A stretch of DNA of 64,000 nucleotides from Lachnoclostridium sp. An76. Its GTDB lineage: Bacteria; Bacillota; Clostridia; Lachnospirales; Lachnospiraceae. The stretch is from assembly GCF_002161355.1 (NCBI RefSeq), contig NZ_NFHL01000002.1, forward strand, positions 1 to 64,000, read 5' to 3'. Under the pieces are notes generated by a model, which did not search any database, was not told where the DNA came from, and saw nothing but the letters and a program-made list of their open reading frames with translations. The position numbers and the translations under genes are program-made. Of this stretch, positions 9,020 to 16,847 are shown piece by piece. Each line of letters begins with the position of its first letter. Positions within the stretch are counted from its first letter, which is position 1.

Positions 9020-10408
9020 TCACTCTTCCTCTGCGGCGTCCTCAGACTCTCTGCGCTTCTTTTTCCCACTGCGCTCCCCGTCTTCTTCCGCCGCGGCAGG
9101 TTCGATCTTAAGCCGCGCCTTTGTGATCCGGTTGTCCCGGACTTCTTCCACTGTAAAGACAAGATTGTCCGAGAGGACTGTGTCTCTGTCGTCCTTCTCC
9201 GGGATGTGTCCCAGCTTCTCGATCAGGTAGCCGGAAAGAGTATCGTAGTTTTCTGTCTCCAGCTTCAGCCCCAGCTCCTCATTCAGGTCATCGATCAGGA
9301 TCCCGCCGTCCAGCAGGTATTCATCCTCGCTGACCGCCTGGATATCAGGAACGACTTCCTCGTATTCCTCATTGATATCGCCCATGATCTCCTCCACCAG
9401 ATCCTCGATCGTCACGATACCGGAGAATCCGCCGTACTCATCCACCAGGATCGCCATATGATGTCTGGTCTCCTGCATGCTGCGGAACAGCTCGTCCGCA
9501 TCCTTTGTCTCCGGCACAAAAAACGGTTTGTGGAGCATCCGCCTGATGTCGCCTTCCTCCAGCGCGTTTTTCCGAAGCTCGATCATGACATCCTTCACGT
9601 GGAGGACGCCGATGATATTGTCAATGCTTTCCTCGTATACAGGAATCCTGCTGTGCCTCGTCTGAAGGATCTCATCGATCTGAGACTCAAAAGAATCTTC
9701 AATGTCAATGGTAAACACATCACGTCTCGGCACCATGATCTCCTTGGCTGTCCTCTCATCAAACTTAAACACCGAGTCGATCATCTCACGCTCATCATCA
9801 TCAAATGTACCGCTCTCATTTCCCATCTTAAGAAGCGCTTTGATCTCTTCCTCTGTCACAGCCTCCTCCTGGTCTTCTGTCTTCATATGAAGGATCCTCA
9901 GGACCAGCTTCGTAGAGAATGACAGCAGCTTGGTAAACGGTGTCAGGATGATCGAGATATAGTGGATCGGCATGACAGTCATCATACAGAACGCTTCCGC
10001 CCTCTGCAGCGCGATCCTCTTCGGCACAAGCTCACCGAACACAAGATTGAAAAACATCAGGATCAGCGTCACGCCATTGTGGGCGATCTGCCCGCTGTAT
10101 GGGATCCCCACACTGTGCATCCAGTCCGCCAGGACCGGCGAGATGCTCGATGCCGCTGAAGCCGATGAGTAAAATCCTGCAAATGTGATCGCCACCTGGA
10201 TGGTAGAGAGGAACTTCGTCGAGTCCTCAAACAATCCCTCGATCACTTTTGCCTTTTTATTTCCCTCCTCGGCAAGGCTGCGTATCCTGTTCTTATTGAC
10301 AGATACGACCGCCATCTCCGCTCCGGCAAAATATGCGTTCAGCAAAGTGAAAAACAACAACAGTAACAAGTCGAAAATAATAGTGTTCCCCGCAGGGTCC
10401 GCGTCCAT
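9020..10408 (-). CDS. CNNM/CorC-family membrane protein with CBS pair
   Basis: A 462-residue membrane protein of the hemolysin-C/CorC/CNNM family, linked to Mg2+ or Co2+ transport. Order: CNNM (DUF21) transmembrane domain, residues about 10-190, with NAYFAGAEMAVVSVNKNRI; two CBS domains, about 205-335; CorC/HlyC domain, about 350-430; charged low-complexity tail (EEDGERSGKKKRRESE). The ATG at 10408 follows AGGAGG, but that Shine-Dalgarno lies in the arm of a hairpin (10419-10442). Substrate and direction of transport cannot be told from sequence. Confidence 0.9.
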   Translation of the reverse strand: MDADPAGNTIIFDLLLLLFFTLLNAYFAGAEMAVVSVNKNRIRSLAEEGNKKAKVIEGLFEDSTKFLSTIQVAITFAGFYSSASAASSISPVLADWMHSVGIPYSGQIAHNGVTLILMFFNLVFGELVPKRIALQRAEAFCMMTVMPIHYISIILTPFTKLLSFSTKLVLRILHMKTEDQEEAVTEEEIKALLKMGNESGTFDDDEREMIDSVFKFDERTAKEIMVPRRDVFTIDIEDSFESQIDEILQTRHSRIPVYEESIDNIIGVLHVKDVMIELRKNALEEGDIRRMLHKPFFVPETKDADELFRSMQETRHHMAILVDEYGGFSGIVTIEDLVEEIMGDINEEYEEVVPDIQAVSEDEYLLDGGILIDDLNEELGLKLETENYDTLSGYLIEKLGHIPEKDDRDTVLSDNLVFTVEEVRDNRITKARLKIEPAAAEEDGERSGKKKRRESEDAAEEE

Positions 10409-10418
10409 AAAAAAACTC

Positions 10419-10442
10419 CTCCTAATAAATTATTATCAGGAG
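10419..10442 (-). promoter_or_regulatory. Hairpin over the ribosome-binding site of the CNNM gene
   Basis: In the minus-strand RNA, CTCCTGATAA pairs with TTATTAGGAG around a 4-nt TAAT loop (10 bp, one G-U). The 3' arm contains the AGGAG Shine-Dalgarno, and a T7 run follows before the ATG. It could be the intrinsic terminator of the upstream carD-like gene, or an element that hides the start site. Sequence alone cannot separate these. Confidence 0.55.
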
Positions 10443-10479
10443 AAGTATATCATGTGAATGCTGTTTGCGCAAGATACCG

Positions 10480-10884
10480 TCATTTGCTTTGACTTTCTTT
10501 CGTTTTCAGCTCTTTCGTTTTCACATGCTCTGCGATAAATCCCGGCACCTGTCCCTCAGGCATGCCCAGTGCATAGGAAAACTCACTGAACAGCGCATGC
10601 TCCAAAAGCACCTGGTACTTCTTGTCCACGCTGGTGACCGATCCCCGGCTCTTTGTCCGGCTGTACGCAGTCTTAAGGACTCTCACCCAGCCTTCCGGCG
10701 AATATCCTGAAATACAGTCCTTATATTCCTGCTCTCTGAGTTTCTCATTCTTCACACGCAGCGTCTCGATATCCGGCATGCGTCCGATCAGGGCGAGCGC
10801 CTCCTCCCGGCTCACCGGCCTGCGGATGTGTCTCTCATCATCCGCAGGCACATACACCCTGTCCCCGGAATCCTCCACAGACTG
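10480..10884 (-). pseudogene. CarD-like transcriptional regulator, C-terminal part (split by transposon)
   Basis: The last 134 codons of a CarD/CdnL-type regulator, from QSVEDSGDRVYVPADDERHIRR through a helical domain (SREEALALIGRMPDIETLRVKNEKLREQEY, then LEHALFSEFSYALG). The N-terminal 38 codons are at 14004-14117. Joining the two at the target duplication restores one 172-residue frame without indels. CarD-family proteins bind RNA polymerase beta and DNA at promoters. The ATG at about 10917 that opens this piece lies in transposon sequence, so any product would be a truncated protein lacking the polymerase-binding domain. Confidence 0.85.
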
Positions 10885-10983
10885 CAGTGTATTGTTGCTG
10901 ATTTCATGAGCTGTCACCAGACTGCTCTCATGAGTTGTCTTTAAGTTGCTAAGTTTACTGTCACCGTGATGGTTGATGTATGG

Positions 10984-11004
10984 GCCGTCCGGAATTCGGA
11001 CGGC
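10984..11004. other. 21-nt perfect palindrome after the transposon ATPase gene
   Basis: GCCGTCCG, GAATT, CGGACGGC: an 8-bp GC-rich stem beginning 7 nt beyond the ATPase stop codon. It lacks a following T-run in the direction of transcription, so it is an incomplete terminator or an mRNA-end stabiliser. Confidence 0.5.
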
Positions 11005-11011
11005 ACCTTCT

Positions 11012-11830
11012 CTATCCGGTTACGGTTCCAAGCATTTCGTGTTCCACTACATACTTGACCATATAATCATCGACGAGCCGCTTTTGCTGTTGGAACGCAT
11101 ACATAAGCGATTTTTCGCATACCCGGTTGATCATTCTCGGAATCCCGGCTGAAGCCTTATGGATTTCGTCCATTGCTTTGGTGGTAAAGATCTCCTGGCT
11201 GCATTCCGCATAATCCATGTGGCTTTTGACATACTTCTCCGTCTCTGCCCGGTCTAGATGCGGAAGTGTACAGTACATATCGATCCGCTGGCGGATTGCT
11301 GCGTACCGTTGAAGTTTCAGCTTGTTATCCCACAGTTCTGTCTGCCCTACGAGCACGACGGCCATGGGACTTACAGAATCGAACCTGTAGTTCAGAAGGA
11401 AACGGAATTCCTCCAGTGTTTCTTTCTCCAGCAGGTGCGCCTCATCCAGAACGCATACCACCTTTTTATGCTGGACACCGTGGATGATCTCGATCTGCTG
11501 TTGGAGCTGACGTTTGGAATCGCCACGGTAGAACCGTGCTTCCAGCCCCAGCTGGTCCAGCATCCCTTTATAAAACCACCGTGGGGTCAGCTTGGAATCA
11601 GAAAGATACAGGATGATATATTCTTCCCTCGGAAGTTCCGAATAAAACCTGCGGATCAGAGTGGATTTTCCACAGCCGGGATCCGCTGTTACGACCGCAA
11701 ACATCTGCCGGTCTGCTACATAGCAGAGCCTGCCGAGCGTTTCCCGGAAAGCGTCAGACTCATAGAGTTTTTCTGCTGGGATGTCACGTACAAAAGGTGT
11801 ATTGGTCATCCCGAAGAATGATTCATACAT
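11012..11830 (-). CDS. ExeA/TniB-like transposition ATPase
   Basis: A 272-residue AAA+ ATPase. It starts MYESFFGMTNTPFVRD, a hallmark of ExeA-like ATPases, with Walker A ADPGCGKST near residue 47 and Walker B VVCVLDEAHLL near residue 122, then an arginine-finger segment (IRQRIDMYCTLPHL). Such ATPases (MuB, TnsC, TniB) choose the target and activate the partner transposase. The start at 11830 overlaps the transposase stop by 8 nt, suggesting translational coupling. No cargo genes accompany it. Confidence 0.88.
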   Translation of the reverse strand: MYESFFGMTNTPFVRDIPAEKLYESDAFRETLGRLCYVADRQMFAVVTADPGCGKSTLIRRFYSELPREEYIILYLSDSKLTPRWFYKGMLDQLGLEARFYRGDSKRQLQQQIEIIHGVQHKKVVCVLDEAHLLEKETLEEFRFLLNYRFDSVSPMAVVLVGQTELWDNKLKLQRYAAIRQRIDMYCTLPHLDRAETEKYVKSHMDYAECSQEIFTTKAMDEIHKASAGIPRMINRVCEKSLMYAFQQQKRLVDDYMVKYVVEHEMLGTVTG

Positions 11831-13238
11831 TGTGATCCGCCTCCTTCCGGTAAGAAGCAAACGAGATCGCGTCTGCCCGCTGGCGGGTCGATTCCGAATG
11901 TTTCTTTTCCAGCGCATCAAGGAAGCGCGAGGTTGTCGGAGTCTGTTCCTGCATTGCAGCAGGAAGTGTTGGGTTCTTATCACAGAACTCGCCGATCCTG
12001 ACCGGCTGTGCGGGAAACGGCTCGTATCCCGGATAACTTACCGTAATAGTTTCCGGAGCCGCAGGATCATAGGAGATCTCAACCTTATATCCGATCAGAG
12101 CCGGTTTCGTTTCATACTTTCTGCCCCTGAAACTGATGCAGGCGCCCTTGTCTACTTTACGTATCTCATGGTGCAGAAATGCTTCGGATACAACAGAGAC
12201 ATCCAGATAGGTCAGAGGACGGCTGTCACGGTTCCATTCCTGAAGGGGAGTGATCCCTGATTCCGGGACTGCCGCACCAAGGCTTTCGTAGTATTCGCTG
12301 ATCCCTTCATGGGGTTTTTGGTGATAGTACGCATCAAGGAACACGGCCCACAGCCGGTTCAGCTCTTCCAGGGTTTTGATGTTTTTTAGTTTTGCCTCCC
12401 GGTTAAACATATCCACTACCTGATGGAACTTTTCAATCTTCCCTTTGCTTTTGCCGCTCCGCGGTTTTGCATGGAGAACCCGGATCCCCAGTCTTGAAAG
12501 AGAGAGCCTGATCTGCCTGGCGATATATTGGGAACCGTTATCAAAGTAGCAGGCGTCAAACTTTCCGTATCGGAGGATCGCCTGGCGGAACGTATCCTCA
12601 ACAATGGCTTCCTCCTGACTGTCATAGAACCGGGAAGCCAGCAGGAGGCGGGAATGGTCATCGATTGCAGAGGAAAGATACGTCTGTACTCTGGCGCCAT
12701 TTTTCCCGATCGGAAGTTTGGGACCGTACTTGATATCCCCCTGTACCAGCATCATACGGTGCGGTTTGCAGAAACGTTTGGAAGAACTCCCCCGCGCATC
12801 GCGGTACATCTGCATCTGTTCCCTTCCGTAACCAGCCCGGTACAGGTGCCGTTCCAGAGTGGAGCGTTTCAGGACTCCCGGTGCAGCATAGCCTTCCAGT
12901 TCCAGTATGCAGATGATCTGTGCAACAGACCGCTCCGGGACTTCCTTACGGAGCTGGATTGCCTGCTCAAGCAGAAGATCAAAGTTTTCCGGAAGTTTCT
13001 GTGAACGGCGTTTTTCGCGTGTGGCTGGTTTTAAGCCGGCAAACTGTCCTTCACGGTAGGCTTTTTCATAGCGGTAGATGGACCGGACGGAAATATCATT
13101 GGCCTGAGCAATCTGTTTCCGGAGCCGCAGCCTCTTTGCATCGTCAAGATCTTCCCGGAGCAGCGGCGCGATCAGCTGGAATCGGGAAAGAGCTTCCTGT
13201 TCCTGCCATTGTTTGATTCTGTTTGTATTGGTATTCAT
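11823..13238 (-). CDS. DDE transposase, Mu/TniA-like (rve core)
   Basis: A 471-residue transposase. Residues about 20-130 form helix-turn-helix DNA-binding domains. The retroviral-integrase catalytic core follows, with first Asp in VQGDIKYGP, second in ACYFDNGSQY and Glu in KGKIEKFHQ. A Mu-type C-terminal beta domain follows (RGRKYETKPALIGYKVEISYD). It is coupled by overlap to the ATPase gene. AAGGAGG precedes the ATG by about 10 nt. It appears intact, so the element may still be mobile. Confidence 0.9.
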   Translation of the reverse strand: MNTNTNRIKQWQEQEALSRFQLIAPLLREDLDDAKRLRLRKQIAQANDISVRSIYRYEKAYREGQFAGLKPATREKRRSQKLPENFDLLLEQAIQLRKEVPERSVAQIICILELEGYAAPGVLKRSTLERHLYRAGYGREQMQMYRDARGSSSKRFCKPHRMMLVQGDIKYGPKLPIGKNGARVQTYLSSAIDDHSRLLLASRFYDSQEEAIVEDTFRQAILRYGKFDACYFDNGSQYIARQIRLSLSRLGIRVLHAKPRSGKSKGKIEKFHQVVDMFNREAKLKNIKTLEELNRLWAVFLDAYYHQKPHEGISEYYESLGAAVPESGITPLQEWNRDSRPLTYLDVSVVSEAFLHHEIRKVDKGACISFRGRKYETKPALIGYKVEISYDPAAPETITVSYPGYEPFPAQPVRIGEFCDKNPTLPAAMQEQTPTTSRFLDALEKKHSESTRQRADAISFASYRKEADHNV

Positions 13239-13311
13239 ATATAGTGACCTCCTTCTGAGACCACTATACCTGCCAGCTCTGTGACAGACGAATCAAAACA
13301 GGTGCATAACA

Positions 13312-13800
13312 TCACCACGGTACAGCAGGTAAAAAACCGCCGCTGTTGTAGATGATACGGAGGATACGCTCCAGCCAGTCCTGATGTGTTTGGCGTATGG
13401 TATCGAGCAGTGACGCGTGAGAGAAAAGAAGTTCTTCTCCCAATCCAAGTATCCGGTATCCGGCATTACGCAGGAATCCTTCAATATTTACGAGGTTCAT
13501 CTGGAACCACTGGAGCCATCGCAACATGGTCTGCAAGGAAGGAAAGTCTTCGGAATCAGCATCCTCCGATGTTATGATCCCGTCGATCACGCCGGAGATC
13601 ACCTCGGCTTCATAATGCTTGTGGGGTACAAGACAATCAGGAAGCTCATTGTGATACCGATGACATTCCGTGCAGCGGAGCCTGCGGATCATAAGATACT
13701 CTTTCACGCCGCCTTCCTTCTTCCGGATACGTAGTCTGGTATCGCGATACTTCAAAGTACCGCCACAGACGGGGCAGACAGGGGTGTCATCACTGCTCAT
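13312..13800 (-). CDS. Zinc-ribbon accessory protein of the transposon (DUF6431-like)
   Basis: A 162-residue protein with CPVCGG near residue 8 and CTECHRYHNELP near residue 47, a zinc ribbon followed by a helical C-terminus (LQTMLRWLQWFQMNLVNIEGFLRNAGY). Proteins of this form accompany TniA/ExeA-like pairs in Clostridia; the role is unknown. No clear ribosome-binding site is seen, and the ATG at 13812 is an alternative start. It lies 73 nt upstream of the transposase. Confidence 0.7.
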   Translation of the reverse strand: MSSDDTPVCPVCGGTLKYRDTRLRIRKKEGGVKEYLMIRRLRCTECHRYHNELPDCLVPHKHYEAEVISGVIDGIITSEDADSEDFPSLQTMLRWLQWFQMNLVNIEGFLRNAGYRILGLGEELLFSHASLLDTIRQTHQDWLERILRIIYNSGGFLPAVPW

Positions 13801-14003
13801 AACAAAAAACACCGGAGTCCGCCTTGTAGGTCAGTGTGTATTCTGATATAATAACCATGGTTTTTATAACCGGGTCTCAGAGTACACGACTTTCCAGGGA
13901 GGGTGCTCTGAGACTTTTTCTTTCTGTAGTCTTATGACAGTATACAGAGCAATCCGCTGACAGGCAAGTAGATCATAAATATGCTATTTTAAGAAATCAA
14001 CAA

Positions 14004-14117
14004 CAGTGTATAATATACCCTTCCGCTGTCCGAATACAAAAAATCCAGCGTGCCGATCTCTTCCACCTTATACAGTCCTCTGCACTTATAAACTACCGCG
14101 TCTCCTCTGTCCAGCAT
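14004..14117 (-). pseudogene. CarD-like regulator, N-terminal part
   Basis: The first 38 codons, MLDRGDAVVYKCRGLYKVEEIG then SGRVYYTL, match the RNA-polymerase-interaction (Tudor-like) domain of CarD/CdnL. GGAGG precedes the ATG at 14117 by about 7 nt, so this fixes the true start. After CTG at 14004-14006 the frame runs into the transposon end and stops within a few codons (LLIS). The rest of the gene is at 10480-10884. Confidence 0.85.
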
Positions 14118-14197
14118 ACAGATCCTCCTTTTCTCTGCCCGGCTTCCACAATATGTACGGCGTTCCCACATTTTTCCTGTCACCTGGAGTATTACCC

Positions 14198-14232
14198 AAA
14201 AAAGACCGGTACAACGCTGTAACGGTCTTTTT
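14198..14232. terminator. Bidirectional intrinsic terminator
   Basis: AAAAAAGACCG, a 14-nt loop, CGGTCTTTTT. With A and T runs on both sides it works in either direction, most simply ending the membrane-protein transcript read from the right. The rest of 14118-14428 holds no gene; it has an 18-bp match to the histidine-kinase part of the chimera at 731-748. Confidence 0.75.
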
Positions 14233-14428
14233 ACAAATCCTCTGTAATTATTTTAACATTTTCTTAGGATAATTGTAAGAAGTCTAATAATTTTTATATT
14301 TTTTCGTCATTTTGCCTTAATATATCCACCCTAATTTTTGTGCAGATTATCACAGCCGGGCAGGAACATTTTGAAAAAGCACTTTGCAGAAGCGTCATCC
14401 AAACGCCTTTCCCAAATACTATTTTCGG

Positions 14429-15139
14429 TCAGCCGAACACCTTTACCGCGCCCCATATGACCCCTGCCAGCATCAGCACATACAGGAAACCGATCACAAC
14501 AGAACTCTTCTTCCCCATCCCCCATTTTTTCACCGCCAGATACATAGCATCCAGGACATCTGCCAGAAATACAAACTGAAGGATCCCATGCCATATCGCA
14601 GCGCCGGTCCCCGTCTTTTTCTCCCTATATGTAATGCGGATCACCTGTATCCCGTAAAATGCTCCAGGCACAATGGCAAGCCACGATGCAAATACGGAAA
14701 AAGCAACCGACGCGGCCAGCCACGGCAGAAGGACAGGCGCTGCAAAAAGCGCAAGCCCCCTTGTCCCCACAAGAGTCCCCAAAGTCAGGATAAGATAAAA
14801 AAGGAACATAACAATAAAATTAACCGCGAAAAAAATAACAAGCCCATATTTATGGATCAACATCCCATTGACACATCCGGCTGCATCTCCGGTTTTGTAC
14901 ACCTTAAAAGATCTTACGAGTTCCAGCACTCCAAGGATCAATACTGCGAGCCAGTAGATCCCGACCGGAAGCAAAAACAGAAAGAATACAAGCAGGCCCC
15001 GCCCAAACGTATCCGCCCATGCTGTCAACGCATCCCAGGGTATGGGCAGCACTGTCAAAAGCCATATGTAGAGGCATGCAAAGGGAACGCACAAGGTAAG
15101 CAGGATAACGTATGTTATTGAAAGGGTATATTTCTTCAT
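14429..15139 (-). CDS. Polytopic membrane protein of unknown function
   Basis: A 236-residue protein with six or so hydrophobic segments: a signal-anchor-like first helix (ITYVILLTLCVPFACLYIWL), then helices near residues 45-70, 95-120, 130-165 and 215-233. I do not recognise a named family with certainty; it resembles small Lachnospiraceae DUF membrane proteins. The start at 15139 follows GAGGAG about 9 nt upstream; the frame opens earlier but without a site. Its 3' end faces the terminator at 14198-14232. Confidence 0.65.
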   Translation of the reverse strand: MKKYTLSITYVILLTLCVPFACLYIWLLTVLPIPWDALTAWADTFGRGLLVFFLFLLPVGIYWLAVLILGVLELVRSFKVYKTGDAAGCVNGMLIHKYGLVIFFAVNFIVMFLFYLILTLGTLVGTRGLALFAAPVLLPWLAASVAFSVFASWLAIVPGAFYGIQVIRITYREKKTGTGAAIWHGILQFVFLADVLDAMYLAVKKWGMGKKSSVVIGFLYVLMLAGVIWGAVKVFG

Positions 15140-15359
15140 GATCGATTTCTCCTCGTATTGATCTGACGTAAAATAATTGCATTCTTTCATGATCTGATTT
15201 AAGTTTGCCAGAGCATCCGTGCGATTTCAACTACTTTTTACGGCACTCACCCTAAACAGATCCTTTTAAGAAACATAAAGCTCCCCAGGAAAAATGTCCC
15301 GGGAGGCCATGCAGCGCCTTGTGGCGTCTGGAGCGTATATTGTTGTATCCCAAATCCTA

Positions 15360-16390
15360 TATTTGTGGCTATTACTTGTTAAAATAGTACTCGCCATTTT
15401 TCTCTTTTCGCATAATTCCAGCAACTTTTCAAAATTTCTCTTATTGAAATTCCTTCCCGCCCTACATTTTAGCCACTTTCTCCTTTTCACCTGAAGAAAG
15501 TTGCAAATCTCCAAGAGAAAGTTGCGGTTTATCGGAAGATTGTTGCGGTTTTGTGCTTTCAATTTCTAATTTTAATTCCAGCTGTGCGTAACGAGCCTTA
15601 CTTCGATTTGGCAAAGTTACAATAAAAAATATTCATCAGAATAGAATTCCGGTTGCTCTGCATAATCAACGCAAGAATTAAGGATTCTCCGAATACCACT
15701 CCCCCAGCGTTCCATATAATGAAGCCTTCCAAAAGTATCAGAAATAATCTTATTTCGCCGCATAGATGGCACACGCCTGAGAATTCCTCATCATCCAATG
15801 CCGCTCCTTCTACAGAGCTTTTTTCTATACCTTTCCATCTGGTGCATACAACTTTTGATTGTTTTAAATAACCCTGATCACAAAGAAGCAATCCGGAATT
15901 TGTTACTTGTCCGCTTTCGGTCACAAAGCCCATTGAAACAATATCTTTTGATAAATCAAAATCGTCCCCTGTTTCCTTTTTTAATGTTGCTGTAAGCAAT
16001 GTAAAACCGACATCTGAAAATTTATAGGAACTGGGCAGCGAATCGTATGTTTTATTCATTCCTTTCAAGATCAAATTATTCTGTTCGATCACAGTGGCAA
16101 TTTCGGATCTGTCTCCTCGTCTTACATATATTCCTCTTGTTTTTTCATGAACATAGTAATACGGCTAATGAGGTCCATTGGCCACTTCCAGATCAATACA
16201 TAACCGCCCATCCATTCTGCTGCTAAAAGGCGTCAGCGTATAGCGTACCGGCGGTTCTACTCTTGAGGTTAAAAGCTCTGAAATTTTACTTGCTGTACTC
16301 TGTGCATCATCAAGCCCTATCGGGTCATGCCCATTATCAGTCACACCAAAGAGAATATGACCACCCTTTGTATTTGCAAACGCCACAACA
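15360..16390 (-). pseudogene. AlbA_2/RecG-like ATP-binding protein, decayed
   Basis: Remnant of a putative transcriptional-regulator or helicase-like protein with an AlbA_2 domain. The fragment at 16165-16386 encodes AFANTKGGHILFGVTDNG, typical of that domain. The frame is broken by TAG at 16165-16167, then continues unchanged (PYYYVHEKTRGIYVRRGD, SSYKFSDVGFTLLTATLK), shifts near 15750, and dissolves into several frames (readable trace AQLELKLEIESTKPQQ near 15580). The 5' end is missing and a stop lies just before AFANTK. At least three independent lesions mark it as old. Confidence 0.8.
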
Positions 16391-16540
16391 AATTTTTACC
16401 AACTCTTAGGTTTTTCCCGGGTGCTGATAAGTACCCGGGGCTTAATCGGTCTGGATTTCTATTGTTCGACCTGACATTTCAAATCGTATCAAAATAAATT
16501 TCATCTGGTGGCTTACATAGCTCTCTTTATTAGTATATTT

Positions 16541-16780
16541 CTACTTCACTTCCCAATGTCCAAAGCGCTTGCCGCCTTCACGAACAATCTTTCCCTGTTC
16601 GGAAAGTTTCTGTATTGCCCGCTGTGCGGATGCTATGAATCGGCCTGTTTTTGCAGCTATTTGCTTTTGGCTGAGCCTATTATTCTTAATCAAAAGTTGA
16701 ATTATCTGATTTTCCAAAACATCATTCAAAACATCAAAAAAGATGTTTTGGAATTTCTGCATTCGTATTATTTTGCTCAT
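16541..16780 (-). pseudogene. Winged-helix C-terminal fragment of an AlbA_2-type protein
   Basis: A 79-codon frame ending QRAIQKLSEQGKIVREGGKR, which is the C-terminal winged helix of proteins like the one broken at 15360-16390. As it lies upstream, it must come from a second, otherwise deleted copy or a rearrangement. It could be translated as a small DNA-binding protein, but no ribosome-binding site supports that. Confidence 0.6.
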
Positions 16781-16847
16781 CTTTCCATGTCTCCCGGAAT
16801 ATCTTTTGAATAGTAAATACCCCCTATAATCACTTTATTTCTTTCCC

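Larger units (their letters stand above)
10892..14003 (-). mobile_element. Three-gene DDE transposon inserted in a carD-like gene
   Basis: A 3.1-kb element with ends TTGTTGCTGATTTC (left) and, inverted, TTGTTGATTTC (right), so the terminal repeats match apart from a 3-nt gap. The 7-bp sequence CAGTGTA flanks both ends (10885-10891 and 14004-14010) as target duplication; it can be read as 8 bp because the next base is T on both sides. Inside are an ExeA/TniB-like ATPase, a Mu/TniA-like transposase and a zinc-ribbon protein, all minus strand. The flanking CarD codons join exactly when one duplication copy is removed, so the insertion is recent or at least undecayed. Confidence 0.88.

Noticed and set aside
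15266..15562. 98-codon minus-strand frame near the AlbA_2 remnant
   Set aside because: It runs in another frame over the decayed gene end, without start signal or homology that I can see.
16418..16441. CCCGGG hairpin upstream of the AlbA_2 remnant as a terminator or riboswitch
   Set aside because: The T-run is on the wrong side in both directions and no known aptamer pattern is visible.
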